Positions 34,554 to 45,878 of a stretch of 64,000 nucleotides of DNA are shown here, one piece after another. A model generated the notes under the pieces. It was not told where the DNA came from. It made no database searches and saw only the letters and a list, made by a program, of their open reading frames with translations. This DNA comes from Notolepis coatsorum. Its lineage: Eukaryota > Chordata > Actinopteri > Aulopiformes > Paralepididae. The stretch covers positions 89,628,021-89,692,020 of the forward strand of contig OZ020598.1 of assembly GCA_963971535.1 (NCBI GenBank). Reading direction: 5' to 3'. How positions within the stretch are numbered: position 1 is the stretch's first letter; the number at the start of each line of letters is the position of its first letter. The position numbers and the translations under genes are program-made.

Positions 34554-36289
34554 TTAGAAGTAATCTGTATTTCTGTGTGCCGGATTATTTAGAAGTAGTC
34601 TGTACTTCTGTATGACAACTAATAAAGAAAAAGAGAAATCCCTCTTTGTGTGGTACAGAGTGAAGCATTTGTCACGATGCAGGGGGACTTTGCACGATGT
34701 GCAAAAATATCTGGTCTCACTCCTGATGCCACGCCTACTGCAGACACGACATTTCCTACACGGTAGCTTTTTCTTCGGGGTGGCTTTGTATGCAACCATT
34801 ACATGCTTCACAAAGCCACCCACTAATCTGCTCTGCGGGTCCCCCAGTGGGGCCCTAGGGTCGACACGCCCCACCTGCTCAGCCCCTGCCTCCTCCTCAT
34901 CCCCACCCCCTGCCTCCTCCCCTGCCTCCGCCTCCGCCTCCATCTCCGCTGTCACCCCAGGAATCTTCTTCTCCTTACCGTCTGTGTAGGTCCGCGCCAC
35001 AGCCCTGGTGAACCGGAAGAGGTTGTAGTAATGCCCTTGTGGGTGCTTTTTTTTGTACAAGACAAAAGCGTTGAAGATACATATTTGGATCAGATACATC
35101 ACAAACTTTTTGGTCCACTTTCCAGTCTTACGTGTAACCGGATAGTACGATATATTCTGATCCAGCTGATCGACGCCGTTCATGAATTTATTGTACTCCA
35201 GGATTGATGATGGCTTGAGCATCTCCACCCTCAGAGCTTTGCCCTTCTTCTGCTTCTGCCACACCATCGCCTTTTCCATGGTGTCCTCGTGGAAGCTGCT
35301 GATGGTCTTCACGATTCTTTTATCGCGCCATGCCACGATCAGGACCTCCTTGTTGTTGACCGCAATGCGCTCCCCCACACCGATGTCACGTTTGGTCATG
35401 TTCTTGATGATGGCTGGCTCGCCCCGGTGCTTCCTGAGGGTACCACAGACGTCGGTCCTCAACTGTCGGAGCCTGGCGGACATACGTACGGAGTTGTAGA
35501 AGTTGTCCATAAAGAGCGTATAGCCGGCCCCAGACAGACGTCCAAGCAGACCGACGACCGTGTCCCCCAGGAGCGAGCCTTCCCGACAATATGGCTTAAA
35601 TGAAAAGCAATATCCTGTGCGAGATTCGCACAGGAAGTAAGACTTGATACCATAGCGGGTGGGCTTATTTGGGTTGTAGACCCGGAAGGTCAGGCGGCCT
35701 CGCCATGCCATCACCCCCTCGTCAATGGCGAGCTCGCGTTCAGGCTGGTACAGCTCCTTGCACCTCGCGTTTACATGGTCAACAACACTGCGTACTTTGC
35801 ACAATTTGTCTCTAACTTCCAGGGAAGTATTGTCTGCAAAGTGGAGGAATCGCCAGATCAATTGAAACCTGTTGCGTGGCATGGTCTCAGAGTAGTACGG
35901 TGTGTACATCATGTCGTCAGTGGTCCACATCTGGTCCACGCGAGGCTTCCGCAGGACACTGCTAAGGAAATTGAGTCCGAGGAACTTCTTCAGCTCCTTC
36001 AATGTGAGGGGCTTCCAAAGCAGTGCCCTGCTACTGGTTAGCGTGGGGTCCAGCCGGGCAATGGACTGCTCAGCGTAGAGGTTGGACTGGGCAACAATAG
36101 AGTTCAGAAAAGCATCTGTCAGGAACAGATCCATCCATTTCGCAGGCCGGTAAGATCTGAGTGCCTTGGCGTCCTGGAGCAACCCCGGTTGGGCTGTGAA
36201 GGGGATCCTTTGAGGCACCCAGCCCTCACGAGACCAGGCATTCTCCTCTTCCTGGCGGATCGCAGCCCTGCTCTTCGCTCCTCCACGAC
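34554..36289 (-). CDS. piggyBac transposase, exon 6 (catalytic domain)
   Basis: The terminal exon carries the transposase core. Numbering the open frame from 36,296, the catalytic aspartates are D192 (A-I-D-E-G), D264 (F-M-D-N-F-Y) and D376 (G-V-D-Q-L-D), matching the DDD triad of piggyBac. A Glu/Ala-rich linker at about 455-485 and a Cys/His-rich C-terminal domain (C-R-K-C-R-V-C ... C-T-S-C ... H-R-D-K-C) at about 515-550 follow. The acceptor AG at 36,291-36,290 follows ATAATTGAC and joins in phase 1 to exon 5. The enzyme should cut and rejoin at TTAA. The catalytic exon is uninterrupted. The last about 20 codons overlap sequence resembling a LINE tail, so the C-terminus may be secondary. 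Confidence 0.93.
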
Positions 36290-36465
36290 CTGTCAATTAT
36301 ACAAATATACTATAACAACCCTACTGTAGACATTCATATGCCACGTAGTTACAAACTGTGTGAGTGAATGAGTGAGTGTGTGTGGGGTTCAGATGTCAGA
36401 GCTGGACGTGGTGTGGGGGTCAGAGGTCAGAGCTGGAAGTGGTGTGCAGAGTGAGGCCAACTTAC

Positions 36466-36528
36466 CGCTCTTAGATGTGCGTTTCCGCCCTGCAACGGGT
36501 TCCGGCATGTCCAGACTAGCATCCAGTT
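36466..36528 (-). CDS. piggyBac transposase, exon 5
   Basis: 63 nt between acceptor TTCTAG and donor GTAAGT. It encodes E-L-D-A-S-L-D-M-P-E-P-V-A-G-R-K-R-T-S-K-S, which includes a basic R-K-R cluster. Phase 1 on both sides, joining in frame to exons 4 and 6. Too short to be found as an open frame on its own. Confidence 0.75.
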
Positions 36529-36589
36529 CTAGAATCACATGATGTAATACATTACACTAGGGCAACGTATTGTCATTGTATTTACCACC

Positions 36590-36798
36590 ATCACCACCAG
36601 ACCAGGCCCTGCAGCAGCCAGTCACCACCAGGCCCAGGCCCTGCAGCAGCCAGTCACCACCAGGCCCAGGCCCTGCAGCAGCCAGTCACCACCAGGCCCA
36701 GGCTCTAGCAGCAGCCAGTCACCACCAGGCCCAGGCTCTAGCAGCAGCCAGCTACCACCAGGCCCAGGCTCTAGCAGCAGCCAGTCACCACCATGTAC
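36590..36798. repeat. GC-rich minisatellite, about 32-bp unit, 6 copies
   Basis: Repeats of CAGTCACCACCAGGCCCAGG followed by a CTGCAGCAGC or TCTAGCAGCAGC variant, inside intron 4 of the transposase gene. Confidence 0.9.
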
Positions 36799-36804
36799 AA
36801 TTAC

Positions 36805-36876
36805 CTGCAGGAGTAGAATGTGATCCTATGTCGTTGCCAGTCTCAGCGTCACTATCTGCAGGGTCTGCGCCAGAAT
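36805..36876 (-). CDS. piggyBac transposase, exon 4
   Basis: 72 nt between acceptor AATTCAG and donor GTAATT. It encodes an acidic Ser/Asp-rich stretch (D-S-G-A-D-P-A-D-S-D-A-E-T-G). Phase 1 on both sides and in frame with its neighbours. Acidic serine-rich N-terminal regions are common in piggyBac-type transposases. Confidence 0.75.
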
Positions 36877-36965
36877 CTGAATTGGATTAAATTCATTCAG
36901 TAAGTAAGTCTCATAAAACACAATAGTAATACATTTACACATACATAAATGTAGTTAGTACATAC

Positions 36966-37007
36966 CCAAGCATGTTGGTGTATTGGCCCCGGATTCGGTT
37001 TCGGAGC
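36966..37007 (-). CDS. piggyBac transposase, exon 3
   Basis: 42-nt micro-exon between acceptor TTCATACAG and donor GTATGT. It encodes S-E-T-E-S-G-A-N-T-P-T-C-L plus split glycine codons at both edges. Phase 1 on both sides. The in-frame joining across all five introns is the main support for so small an exon. Confidence 0.7.
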
Positions 37008-37139
37008 CTGTATGAACACAAAATAAATCAGCGGTTATTGTACATCAAAGCATGTACATGTGTGTGTGTTGTAATCAATGGAATTTTACATATGCTACAC
37101 AACCATGCATTTAAATATAGGCCTCACCATGTGCCCATG

Positions 37140-37332
37140 CCATTGTGTGTGTGTATGTGTGTGCTGTAATCAATGGAATATTGCATATAGAGGCCTCACC
37201 ATGTACTGCGAAGTTCAAAGGTGTTGGAGAGGATTCATGCCTTTTGATCTTGTGTGTGTGTGTGTACACACACTGCACACACACACACACATACACACAC
37301 ATCAAAGGGCATGGACACATGGTGAGGCCTGC

Positions 37333-37366
<34 letters not shown>

Positions 37367-38204
37367 CCATGTAACCTAAATGTAGACAACTTCAAAGGGC
37401 TGGCATCTACACACACACACACACACACATCCATGCAACTTAAACCATGCATTTAAATATAGGCCTATAGAGGCCTCACCATGTACTGCGAAGTTCAAAT
37501 GTGTTGGAGAGGATTCATGCCTTTTGATCTTGTGTGTGTGTGTGTACACACACTGCACACACACACACACACACACACATACACACACACATCAAATGGC
37601 ATGGGCACATGGTGAGGCCTGCATCTACACACACACACACACACATCCATGTAACCTAAAGGTAGACAACTTCAAAGGGCTGGCATCTACACACACACAC
37701 ACACACACATCCATGCAACCCAACGGGTAGCAGCACATGGCCATCAACTATATCGATTTGAACATAAAACAATATTCACATTGCAACATGATACCACGTC
37801 GACCACCACCACGTCGTCCCATGTCCAGCATGCAACTATTATCACTTACATTGATAGCTACACACTTCAAATGGCGTGCACATGCACACACACACACACA
37901 CATACACACACACATCAAATGGCATGGGGTGAGGCCTGCATCTACACACACACACACACACATCCATGTAACCTAAAGGTAGACAACTTCAAAGGGCTGG
38001 CATCTACACACACACACACACACATCCATGCAACCCAACGGGTAGCAGCACATGGCCATCAACTATATCGATTTGAACATAAAACAATATTCACATTGCA
38101 ACATGATACCACGTCGACCACCACCACGTCGTCCCATGTCCAGCATGCAACTATTATCACTTACATTGATAGCTACACACTTCAAAGGGCGTGCACATGC
38201 ACAC
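37140..38204. repeat. CA-rich tandem array with about 310-bp higher-order unit
   Basis: Alternating CA runs and unique blocks such as CAAAGGGCTGGCATCTACAC and CACATGGCCATCAACTATAT, repeated about every 310 bp near 37,737 and 38,046, and resuming at 47,309 after BEL-2. It lies in transposase intron 2. Two blocks (near 37,795-37,830 and 38,105-38,140) contain partial copies of transposase exon 2. Confidence 0.85.
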
Positions 38205-39635
38205 TGTTGTGAAGGGCCAGATTAAACCGAATATATATATTTATTTATATATATATTTAATTGTATTTGTATATTCTCTAATATTCCCTGATATCCCTTG
38301 TATATTCCTTGTACAATATGCATTGAATATCCATTCTAGCCTACTGAACATCCCATAATAGTCTCCATTCTACTATTGGTCGAGACCTTGGTGCCAGGCT
38401 GCCATACCCCTCAGACCCAGTTCAAACGTACCGCTCGACATGTACGAACAAGTCCTAGTTCCGCGTAGGAATTTGGCTACCGCACCACTAATGGGACTAT
38501 TTGTTCATAGTGCGTATATATACTGCGCTACTAAAGTAGGACTTTCTTTTCAGTCCAGTTTCTTACCCTCCAATAGAGTCACAGACGTAAAGCCTCCCCG
38601 CGATGCCACGTGTGGGAGTAAGGCCAAGTTCGCCTACCATCGGTATTGAGACATCGTGTATATTAATATTTGAATAGTCATATTTGGCACTATATCGTCG
38701 AGTTGGACGTAGTCTATTAAGCTAATAATAGTCTGTTAATATATAGTGCTTCGTGCGGTGAGAATACTACCGTAGTCAGTACCCCATCGTTTCGGGCAGA
38801 GAACTGGCTGCTTACCCAGGGTGGTTGACCCTATGTGAAGCTGCACCCGAGGAGCCCCAGAGCCGACGAGCGAGTGGACCTGTATACCGGATTATTCTAC
38901 CGACGACAGCCCGCCTTCCCAGGCACGGATTATGCTTTGGATACTTTGATTATTCTATGGATAAAGACCCCCGACACTACCGTGTGTTGGAACCCCCCCC
39001 CCTGGAGAGGACACAAGGTGAGGAGACGCTCTGCAAGACGAGGTCTCTCCACATCTCTCCCCCGTGGACCGGAGAGAGCCGGCCCACAAAGAGTCCACCT
39101 GCTTTCATCTGTGGTCCAAGGATCGCCGGCGCATTGAACGGCACTACAGTGGGTTCTCCTGGGATACCCTTGGCCGGACGAGGCAGCTGGATTCTACCCC
39201 CCCCCCCCTCCTACTCCTGTCGGCTTACAATCGACCGGATTAACCCCCTCTAGTGTATCCAGCCTATAATCATTAAAGTATCATTGCTGTTATTCCTTAA
39301 CTATTCCAGGTCGTATATTTACCACCTGCGCCTTCAGAGATTGGACATTATCTATTGATATACCGACGAATACTCCTTGCCATAAAAGTGCATACTATTT
39401 CAATTCATAAATGTAATTAAGTGATTAAGTGTTTAGTCTACACACCATCGCTGTGTAGGCAATAAAGACTTGTTTCTAATTCGTACATTTGTGTTGGATC
39501 CGTTTCATCTACGTGAGAGTGTTCATGATAATATATTTATGCCGTGTACTGGGTGGCCGAATATTAAGTACAAAGGTAGTGGTAGTAAGTATCATATCTA
39601 GTAATACAGTCAGGGAATTGTACCCCTCAGTTACA
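38205..39635 (+). repeat. BEL-2 5' LTR
   Basis: 1,431 bp, TGTTGTGAAGG to CAGTTACA, with a TATATATA box near 38,514 and AATAAAG near 39,460. It differs from its 3' LTR by a C-run length and a C/T at about 39,063, so it is very young. It is clearly diverged from the BEL-1 LTR though colinear with it. TSD CACAC lies at 38,200-38,204 and 47,309-47,313, within CA repeats and so weak by itself. Confidence 0.95.
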
Positions 39636-39637
39636 AT

Positions 39638-39655
39638 TGGTCCTTCGAGCCGGAT
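39638..39655 (+). promoter_or_regulatory. BEL-2 primer-binding site (tRNA-Tyr)
   Basis: The same 18 bases as in BEL-1, TGGTCCTTCGAGCCGGAT, two bases after the LTR. The two families share the tRNA-Tyr primer. Confidence 0.8.
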
Positions 39656-39703
39656 GGTAATTAGTGTAATATTAATATAGTGTTATTAATATTGAAATGG
39701 CCT

Positions 39704-42700
39704 ATGATGAACACTCCACGAAACGATCCTCCTAACCAACGCCCGCAGCGCGAACGACGGCTCCCTCAGTACTTAGAGGCTTACGCTGTCAGTCAACAAC
39801 CTAGTCTTCTACTAACAGTAAACGCGGTAAAACTAGAAAGTAAAAGTATGTCTAACCCCAACGCCCAGACTACCCCGACCATAGAGGCCCCTACGGGCTC
39901 TAATGTAACTGACCAAGTTCACGGTGGGGACCAGTGGGAACCAGACATGACTTCACACCCCGCCAGTACTGAAGAAGTAGTCCCCGATGAGTCCCGGGAG
40001 GAATACAACGCTACCGAGAGAGAACTCGGCACGGAAGAAGACGGGGAGAGCACCGTGGAGATAGAGCTCCAAGGCTCCGCAAGGAGTACCCCGAGGGAAG
40101 GCTCCCCTATACAACCGCCTTCTCCCAGCAAGGCAGAGAGGACCCTACAGCAGGCCTTCCTCATCAGCCTGAACGCCGCTGCTGAACGCGACCGACTGCA
40201 GATCCAGCAGCGAAGCGAACACGAGCAGATACGTCTAGAAATAAGACGCATTCAGATGGAAGAGAATGTGGCCCGAGAACGAGCCGGTGCTCAACGGGAC
40301 GCAGCGCGCGACAGACAGCAGTCGCAACTAATAGAACAGCTGATCAGACGGACAACACCCTCTCCCTCCGCCAGAGGCTCCAGGAACTCGTCTAGACACA
40401 CCTCCAGGGCGGCATCCCCTAGCCGAGTAAACAACCCTGAACTTGACCAACAGACGAGGTCTATACCCCCCACAGACCACCTCCCCCCACCGGTCCAAGC
40501 GAGACCTAGCAACCGGGAAGGAGCAGCATATCCTGTGGAGAGGCTAAACCAGAGACTACAAGCACTGGATGACCTAACTGAAGACCAAGAGGAAGAGGAG
40601 GAGAACCGCGCCCGAAGACAGCACAGTACTCTACCGGACCAGGAGGTCCGGTACAGCCCAGGCTATACTCCCGCGGAGCTGCGCTACAGACCCCTGACTC
40701 TATACACGGGTGAGCACGACGCACGACCCGCACCGAGGAACAGCACCTGGACAAGCGGGCCATGGTACACTGCCGGTACCAGCCCATACCAAGAAGCGGG
40801 AGGAGACTCGCCTAGGAGGCCTCTCCCCCAACGCTCGCCGATGTATCCACAGTCAGCGTCATACATTGGCACGCCTATGGTACCCGACTTCACCCAAGAG
40901 AACCGGGCCCAGTATACAGAACTCCGCATGTGTCTGGAGACCATGTTGGTGGATGTATTGGATGAACGCCACAAATACGCCATCCTACTGCAGCACTTAA
41001 AGGTGCCCCGCGCACATAATATAGCGCTCGCCTACGCGACTTCCACCACCCCATACACAGCAGCGCTGGTAGCATTGGACCAGAGGTATGGGCGCATATG
41101 GGATTACGTGATCCAGGAGATCCGACACATCGACCGCTTACCCCCAGCAATAGAGAATCGAGCACTGGACGACCTGTCCATCAGAGTGCAGTCCCTGGTA
41201 GGGATGTTGGGAGCGCAAAGAGAGAAGGGGAAGTATGAACTTTACGCCAACTCAAATGTGGAAAGGATCCTGGAGAAGCTGCCGCCCGCTCGTCAGGAGC
41301 GCTTTAGGCGGCAGAGGGACCACAGAGACCCGAATGGCCCCGAACCGAACCTCCTCGATCTAGCAGACTTCCTGGCGAGAGAAGTCAGCAGCCTACGGCT
41401 AGATACATTCGGACGGAGCACCCCTGGCTCCAGAGAAGGAACCAGACGACTAAATGATGGAAGAAGATCGGTGACTGTGATGCACCAATCGGAGTCAGTA
41501 CCGAGCAGCAGGAGCCACAGTACCCCCTCCAGAACGGAGAAGTGGAAGATAGTGTGCCCCTACTGTGAGAAAGAACACTGGCTAGCGCAATGTGACTCCT
41601 TCCCCAAGCTGAACGCGGAGGAAGCAGGTCAATGGATAAAGTCCAACAAGCGCTGTTTTCGCTGTGCGCGCTCACACATGGCAGCCGAATGCCGCTTAAA
41701 GAAAAGGTGCACCAAGTGCGATGGAGCCCATCTGGACATACTTCACGACAGTAACAGACGGCGCCCTTCACCTGCACCATCCAGCCGCAAAGCGAGCGTC
41801 ATGTACATCGATCCCGCCAGCAGCAGTGGAGCCCGAGTACTCCTAAAAGTAGTGCGTGTGACACTAAGCTACCAGAATAAAGTCCTGGACACTTACGCCG
41901 TCCTCGATGACGGGTCAGAGAAGACCCTGCTGCTCGCCTCCGCTGCGGCCCAGCTAGGGCTGCGGGGAAGCGAAACCCAAATGACAATTCGGACAATAAG
42001 ACGAGATTTGAAGACGATAAAGGGCGAGAATGTCTCATTCTCTATCGCAGCAAGCGGCCAGCCTGAGCGACGGTACCAGATTGCAGACGCTTTCACCAGC
42101 CAAGAAATAGGACTGTCGCGGTACACATACCCCGTCGCCAAGCTGATGGAGAAATATGCACATCTGCGCAAGTTACCGATCCCGCTCATAGACAATGCTA
42201 TGCCGACCCTGTTGATAGGCTCCGACCATGCAGACCTCATTGTCCCGATAGACCGGGTTCATACCGGACCCCGAGGCTGTCCTGCAGCAGTCGAGACCCG
42301 TTTGGGATGGACTCTCCAAGGCCCGCTCGCCAAATCTCTCAACCGAAGTACAGCCACTAGATGTCTCCACTCCCGAGTCACAGAGGGAGAAACCGCACTC
42401 CTGCAACACGTAGAGCGGCTATGGAGCTTGGAACAAATGCCCTTTAAGAATGGAAAGAAAGACATTCGCTCTAAAGATGACATTTACGCCATTCACCTCC
42501 TCGAGACAGGGACCAAGAGAGTCCCGGTCAACGGCGTGTTGAGATACGCCACGCCACTCCTGCGGCGAGAAGGAATGCCTACTTTCCACGCCAAGACAGA
42601 CGCCATAGAACGGTACCTGCTGAACACGGAGCGGCGCTTAGCCAAGAACCCCGCCCAAGAGAGTGTATACCGCGCTGAGATTGAGAAGCTCATCACAGCG

Positions 42701-45700
42701 GGACACGTCACAAAGATGGACATTAAAGAGGCTGACCAGACCACTGAATCGTGGTACGTGCCCCACCACAAGGTCCATCACAACGGTAAAGACCGCATAG
42801 TATTTAACTGCAGCTACCAGATCGGATCCCAAAATCTGAATAAAGAGTTACTGCCCGGTCCCACACTCGGCCCCTCCCTACTCGGCGTTCTACTCCGCTT
42901 CCGCCAGGAAAAGGTGGCCATCAGCGGGGACATTAAAGGAATGTTCCTGCAGGTGAGATTAGTAGAGGCGGACAAGCCCCTGTTACGGTTCCTATGGAGA
43001 GAGAAGCCAGGAGATGAGCACCCAGCCATCTACCAATGGGAAGTCCTCCCCTTCGGAACGACGTGCAGCCCCTGCTGTGCGACATTTGCACTACAGAAAC
43101 ATGTAGCAGAGGACCCAGCAGCGGACGAAGAGGTCCGACACAGCGTAAAGAACAGCTTCTACGTAGACAACTGTCTACAAAGCCTTTCAACCCAGGAAGA
43201 AGCCGAGGCTCTCCTGATTAAACTCCGCGCCTCATTGATCAAAGGCGGCTTTGATCTCAGGCAGTGGGCCAGCAGCGATCCGCAAGTACTGCGCAGCCTC
43301 TCCTCCGAGGACAAGGCAGCCAGCAGCGAGACCTGGATGGCTACAATCCCGGGAGAAGCCCAGGAGATGACCCTGGGATTGGTGTGGCGATTCAAAACAG
43401 ATTCGCTTCACTACAGACACAAGCCCCTGACTACGGAGCAGGGAAGGCCGGCGGCGGCGCCGACCACCAGACGGAGTGTGTACACAACACTCGCCCGACA
43501 ATATGACCCGCTAGGATGTATTCTACCGTACACCACCAGGGCAAAAATTATTGTACGAGCATTGTGGGACAAGGACCAGGGCTGGGACGACCCCATTCCC
43601 GCACACCTTGCATCCACCTGGAGAGAGTGGGAGATGGAGCTCCACTCACTCCCAGGCGTTAATATGCGCCGAAGCTACTTCCCACCCACGGTGAGGCCAG
43701 AGACATGTAAAATGGACTTGCACGTCTTCAGTGACGCCTCAGAGGTCGCATACGGATCAGTAGCCTACTTGCGGGCCCAAGACCAAGGGGGAGAGATCTA
43801 CACAGCATTTGTCCTCGCCCGCTCGAGAGTAGCCCCACGCAAGCAACAATCTATCCCACGTCTAGAGCTCTGCGCAGCCCTAGCCGGAGCGCACCTAGCC
43901 ACGCTCATCCAACGTGAGCTCACCATACCGGTGTCTAGAACAATCCTGTGGTCAGATTCCACGACGGTACTCGCCTGGATCAAATCGGACTCATGCAAGT
44001 ACAAAGTCTTCGTGGGAGTCAGAGTCACCGAGATTCAAGACTTAACCGAAGAGTTAACCGGAGAAACAGAGTGGCGCTACGTTGATACAAAACAGAACCC
44101 AGCTGACGTCATCACCCGGGGGATGCCCCTGGATGACCTCACCCGTCGCAATGTCTACAGTGACGGCCCCGCATTCCTAAGACTCCCGGAAGGACAGTGG
44201 CCCATGCCTCTCCCGAGGGAAGCAAGTCCAGAGGAGGTGGAAATTAAGAAGTCTGTGTTCTGTGGATTGAGCACCGTAGCCTCCACCGACCCTAACATAA
44301 ACGATTGCACGTCCATAGAGAGTGCACAACAAAGAACATTCCTGCGGTACCACCCGGAGTGCAAGTCCCCCGCTGATATGTCAGCAGCTAACTACGAGGA
44401 AGCAGAATTGCTTCTACTGCAGCGAGCCCAGAGAGACTCGTTCCCTGATGAATTGGCCTGTCTACAGGGAGGAAAGCCCGTCCCATCCGACAGCAGATTA
44501 ATTCACCTGGCCCCTGAGAGCGACGCTCACACCCTCATCAGAGTGGGTGGTCGCCTACGCAGAGCCCCCAATCTACCGGATGACATTAAATACCCGATCG
44601 TATTGAACAGCCGACACAAGGTCACAGAGCTGATTATAAAGAAATACGATGAGGATGTACATCACGCAGGAGCAGAAAGAGTCTTCGCGGAAATCAGACG
44701 TCGTTACTGGATCCTACAAGGAAGAGAGGCGGTACGACGCTTCCAACGAACATGTCTAGACTGCCGCAAGTGGCGCGCGCAGCCCAGCATACCAAGGATG
44801 GCTGACCTTCCTCCATGTCGCCTCCGAATCGGTGACAAGCCATTCCACTCAACGGGTATGGACTGCTTTGGCCCGCTGCACATAAAGAAAGGAAGAGGAA
44901 CTGAGAAGCGGTGGGGTATTGTATTCAAATGCATGACCACCAGAGCGATACACATCGAGCTTCTCCCGACCATGAGCACAGACTCATTCCTTATGGCCTT
45001 CCGTAGATTCATATCACGGAAAGGAAGACCGTCTACCCTATTGTCCGATCATGGGACAAACTTTAAAGGCGGCGAAAGAGAGCTGAGAGAGAGCTTCCAA
45101 GCTATGGGCCCAGAACTTAAGACCCACCTCGCTCCAGCACAGGTTGATTTCCAATTCAACCCCCCAAACGCACCCCACTTCGGTGGCACTTGGGAACGAG
45201 AAGTGCGCTCCATAAAGACAGCCCTGTACGCAGTACTTGGGGCCCAGACTGTGGCGGAAGAAGTCCTAATGACAGTCCTCACGGAGATTGAGGGAGTACT
45301 TAACTCGAAGCCCCTCGGATATGTCTCCAGTGATGTGGCGGATATCGACCCAGTTACCCCCAACACACTCCTGATGGGGCGGCTAGATCCCACATTACCC
45401 CAGACAATGTACCGGCCTGAAGAAGCGAACGGCCGACGAATGTGGAGGTACAGCCAAGTATTAGCCGACAAGTTTTGGAGCAGTTTCCTACTGCACTACC
45501 TACCGTCTCTACAGACCCGCCAGAAGTGGGTAAAGGAGAGAGACAATTTGACAGAAGGAACAGTCGTCATGATTATTGATCAATCACTGCCCAGAGCTAT
45601 GTGGCCAGCCGGCCGCGTAAGCAAAGTGATCACCGGTGCCGACGGCAAGGTCCGAGCAGCTGAAGTGCTCGTCCAGGGTCGCACTTACACCCGTCCCGTG

Positions 45701-45769
45701 GCAAGGCTCATAGAACTGCCTCGACTCCCAGACACAATCGATGATGACCATGACCCTACAACCCTATGA
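39704..45769 (+). CDS. BEL/Pao Gag-Pol polyprotein (BEL-2), intact
   Basis: An uninterrupted frame of 2021 codons from the first in-frame ATG. Domain order equals that of BEL-1: Gag with a shorter coiled coil (only one E-R-D-R-L-Q heptad), zinc knuckles, protease D-D-G-S from residue 735, reverse transcriptase with Y-V-D-N at about 1153-1156, RNase H with first Asp at about 1344, integrase with D1720, D1782, E1831. The proteins align throughout. The C-terminal half is much more conserved than Gag. A four-residue insertion (E-L-T-G-E-T-E for E-A-A-S region) lies between RNase H and integrase. It should encode a complete transposition machinery. No envelope frame. It sits in intron 2 of the piggyBac transposase, on the opposite strand. 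Confidence 0.95.
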   Translation: MMNTPRNDPPNQRPQRERRLPQYLEAYAVSQQPSLLLTVNAVKLESKSMSNPNAQTTPTIEAPTGSNVTDQVHGGDQWEPDMTSHPASTEEVVPDESREEYNATERELGTEEDGESTVEIELQGSARSTPREGSPIQPPSPSKAERTLQQAFLISLNAAAERDRLQIQQRSEHEQIRLEIRRIQMEENVARERAGAQRDAARDRQQSQLIEQLIRRTTPSPSARGSRNSSRHTSRAASPSRVNNPELDQQTRSIPPTDHLPPPVQARPSNREGAAYPVERLNQRLQALDDLTEDQEEEEENRARRQHSTLPDQEVRYSPGYTPAELRYRPLTLYTGEHDARPAPRNSTWTSGPWYTAGTSPYQEAGGDSPRRPLPQRSPMYPQSASYIGTPMVPDFTQENRAQYTELRMCLETMLVDVLDERHKYAILLQHLKVPRAHNIALAYATSTTPYTAALVALDQRYGRIWDYVIQEIRHIDRLPPAIENRALDDLSIRVQSLVGMLGAQREKGKYELYANSNVERILEKLPPARQERFRRQRDHRDPNGPEPNLLDLADFLAREVSSLRLDTFGRSTPGSREGTRRLNDGRRSVTVMHQSESVPSSRSHSTPSRTEKWKIVCPYCEKEHWLAQCDSFPKLNAEEAGQWIKSNKRCFRCARSHMAAECRLKKRCTKCDGAHLDILHDSNRRRPSPAPSSRKASVMYIDPASSSGARVLLKVVRVTLSYQNKVLDTYAVLDDGSEKTLLLASAAAQLGLRGSETQMTIRTIRRDLKTIKGENVSFSIAASGQPERRYQIADAFTSQEIGLSRYTYPVAKLMEKYAHLRKLPIPLIDNAMPTLLIGSDHADLIVPIDRVHTGPRGCPAAVETRLGWTLQGPLAKSLNRSTATRCLHSRVTEGETALLQHVERLWSLEQMPFKNGKKDIRSKDDIYAIHLLETGTKRVPVNGVLRYATPLLRREGMPTFHAKTDAIERYLLNTERRLAKNPAQESVYRAEIEKLITAGHVTKMDIKEADQTTESWYVPHHKVHHNGKDRIVFNCSYQIGSQNLNKELLPGPTLGPSLLGVLLRFRQEKVAISGDIKGMFLQVRLVEADKPLLRFLWREKPGDEHPAIYQWEVLPFGTTCSPCCATFALQKHVAEDPAADEEVRHSVKNSFYVDNCLQSLSTQEEAEALLIKLRASLIKGGFDLRQWASSDPQVLRSLSSEDKAASSETWMATIPGEAQEMTLGLVWRFKTDSLHYRHKPLTTEQGRPAAAPTTRRSVYTTLARQYDPLGCILPYTTRAKIIVRALWDKDQGWDDPIPAHLASTWREWEMELHSLPGVNMRRSYFPPTVRPETCKMDLHVFSDASEVAYGSVAYLRAQDQGGEIYTAFVLARSRVAPRKQQSIPRLELCAALAGAHLATLIQRELTIPVSRTILWSDSTTVLAWIKSDSCKYKVFVGVRVTEIQDLTEELTGETEWRYVDTKQNPADVITRGMPLDDLTRRNVYSDGPAFLRLPEGQWPMPLPREASPEEVEIKKSVFCGLSTVASTDPNINDCTSIESAQQRTFLRYHPECKSPADMSAANYEEAELLLLQRAQRDSFPDELACLQGGKPVPSDSRLIHLAPESDAHTLIRVGGRLRRAPNLPDDIKYPIVLNSRHKVTELIIKKYDEDVHHAGAERVFAEIRRRYWILQGREAVRRFQRTCLDCRKWRAQPSIPRMADLPPCRLRIGDKPFHSTGMDCFGPLHIKKGRGTEKRWGIVFKCMTTRAIHIELLPTMSTDSFLMAFRRFISRKGRPSTLLSDHGTNFKGGERELRESFQAMGPELKTHLAPAQVDFQFNPPNAPHFGGTWEREVRSIKTALYAVLGAQTVAEEVLMTVLTEIEGVLNSKPLGYVSSDVADIDPVTPNTLLMGRLDPTLPQTMYRPEEANGRRMWRYSQVLADKFWSSFLLHYLPSLQTRQKWVKERDNLTEGTVVMIIDQSLPRAMWPAGRVSKVITGADGKVRAAEVLVQGRTYTRPVARLIELPRLPDTIDDDHDPTTL

Positions 45770-45868
45770 CTTTGTGAAGTTGACTGACCCCTACAGCAAA
45801 CCCTTATGTGTAAATAGACAACGCGATTAATCTGTCTCCGTTTAACTGATTAGGTCTGGGACCTATTC

Positions 45869-45878
45869 AGGGGGTGGC
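45869..45878 (+). promoter_or_regulatory. BEL-2 polypurine tract
   Basis: AGGGGGTGGC just before the 3' LTR, matching the BEL-1 tract except for one base. Confidence 0.7.

Noticed and set aside
38825-39253. 142-147-residue frames in both BEL-2 LTRs
   Set aside because: Same reason: LTR sequence copied, lengths differ with a C-run, no recognisable domain.
45770-45878. An envelope-like gene after BEL-2 (or BEL-1) pol
   Set aside because: Only about 90-110 bp separate the pol stop from the LTR, which leaves no room for one.
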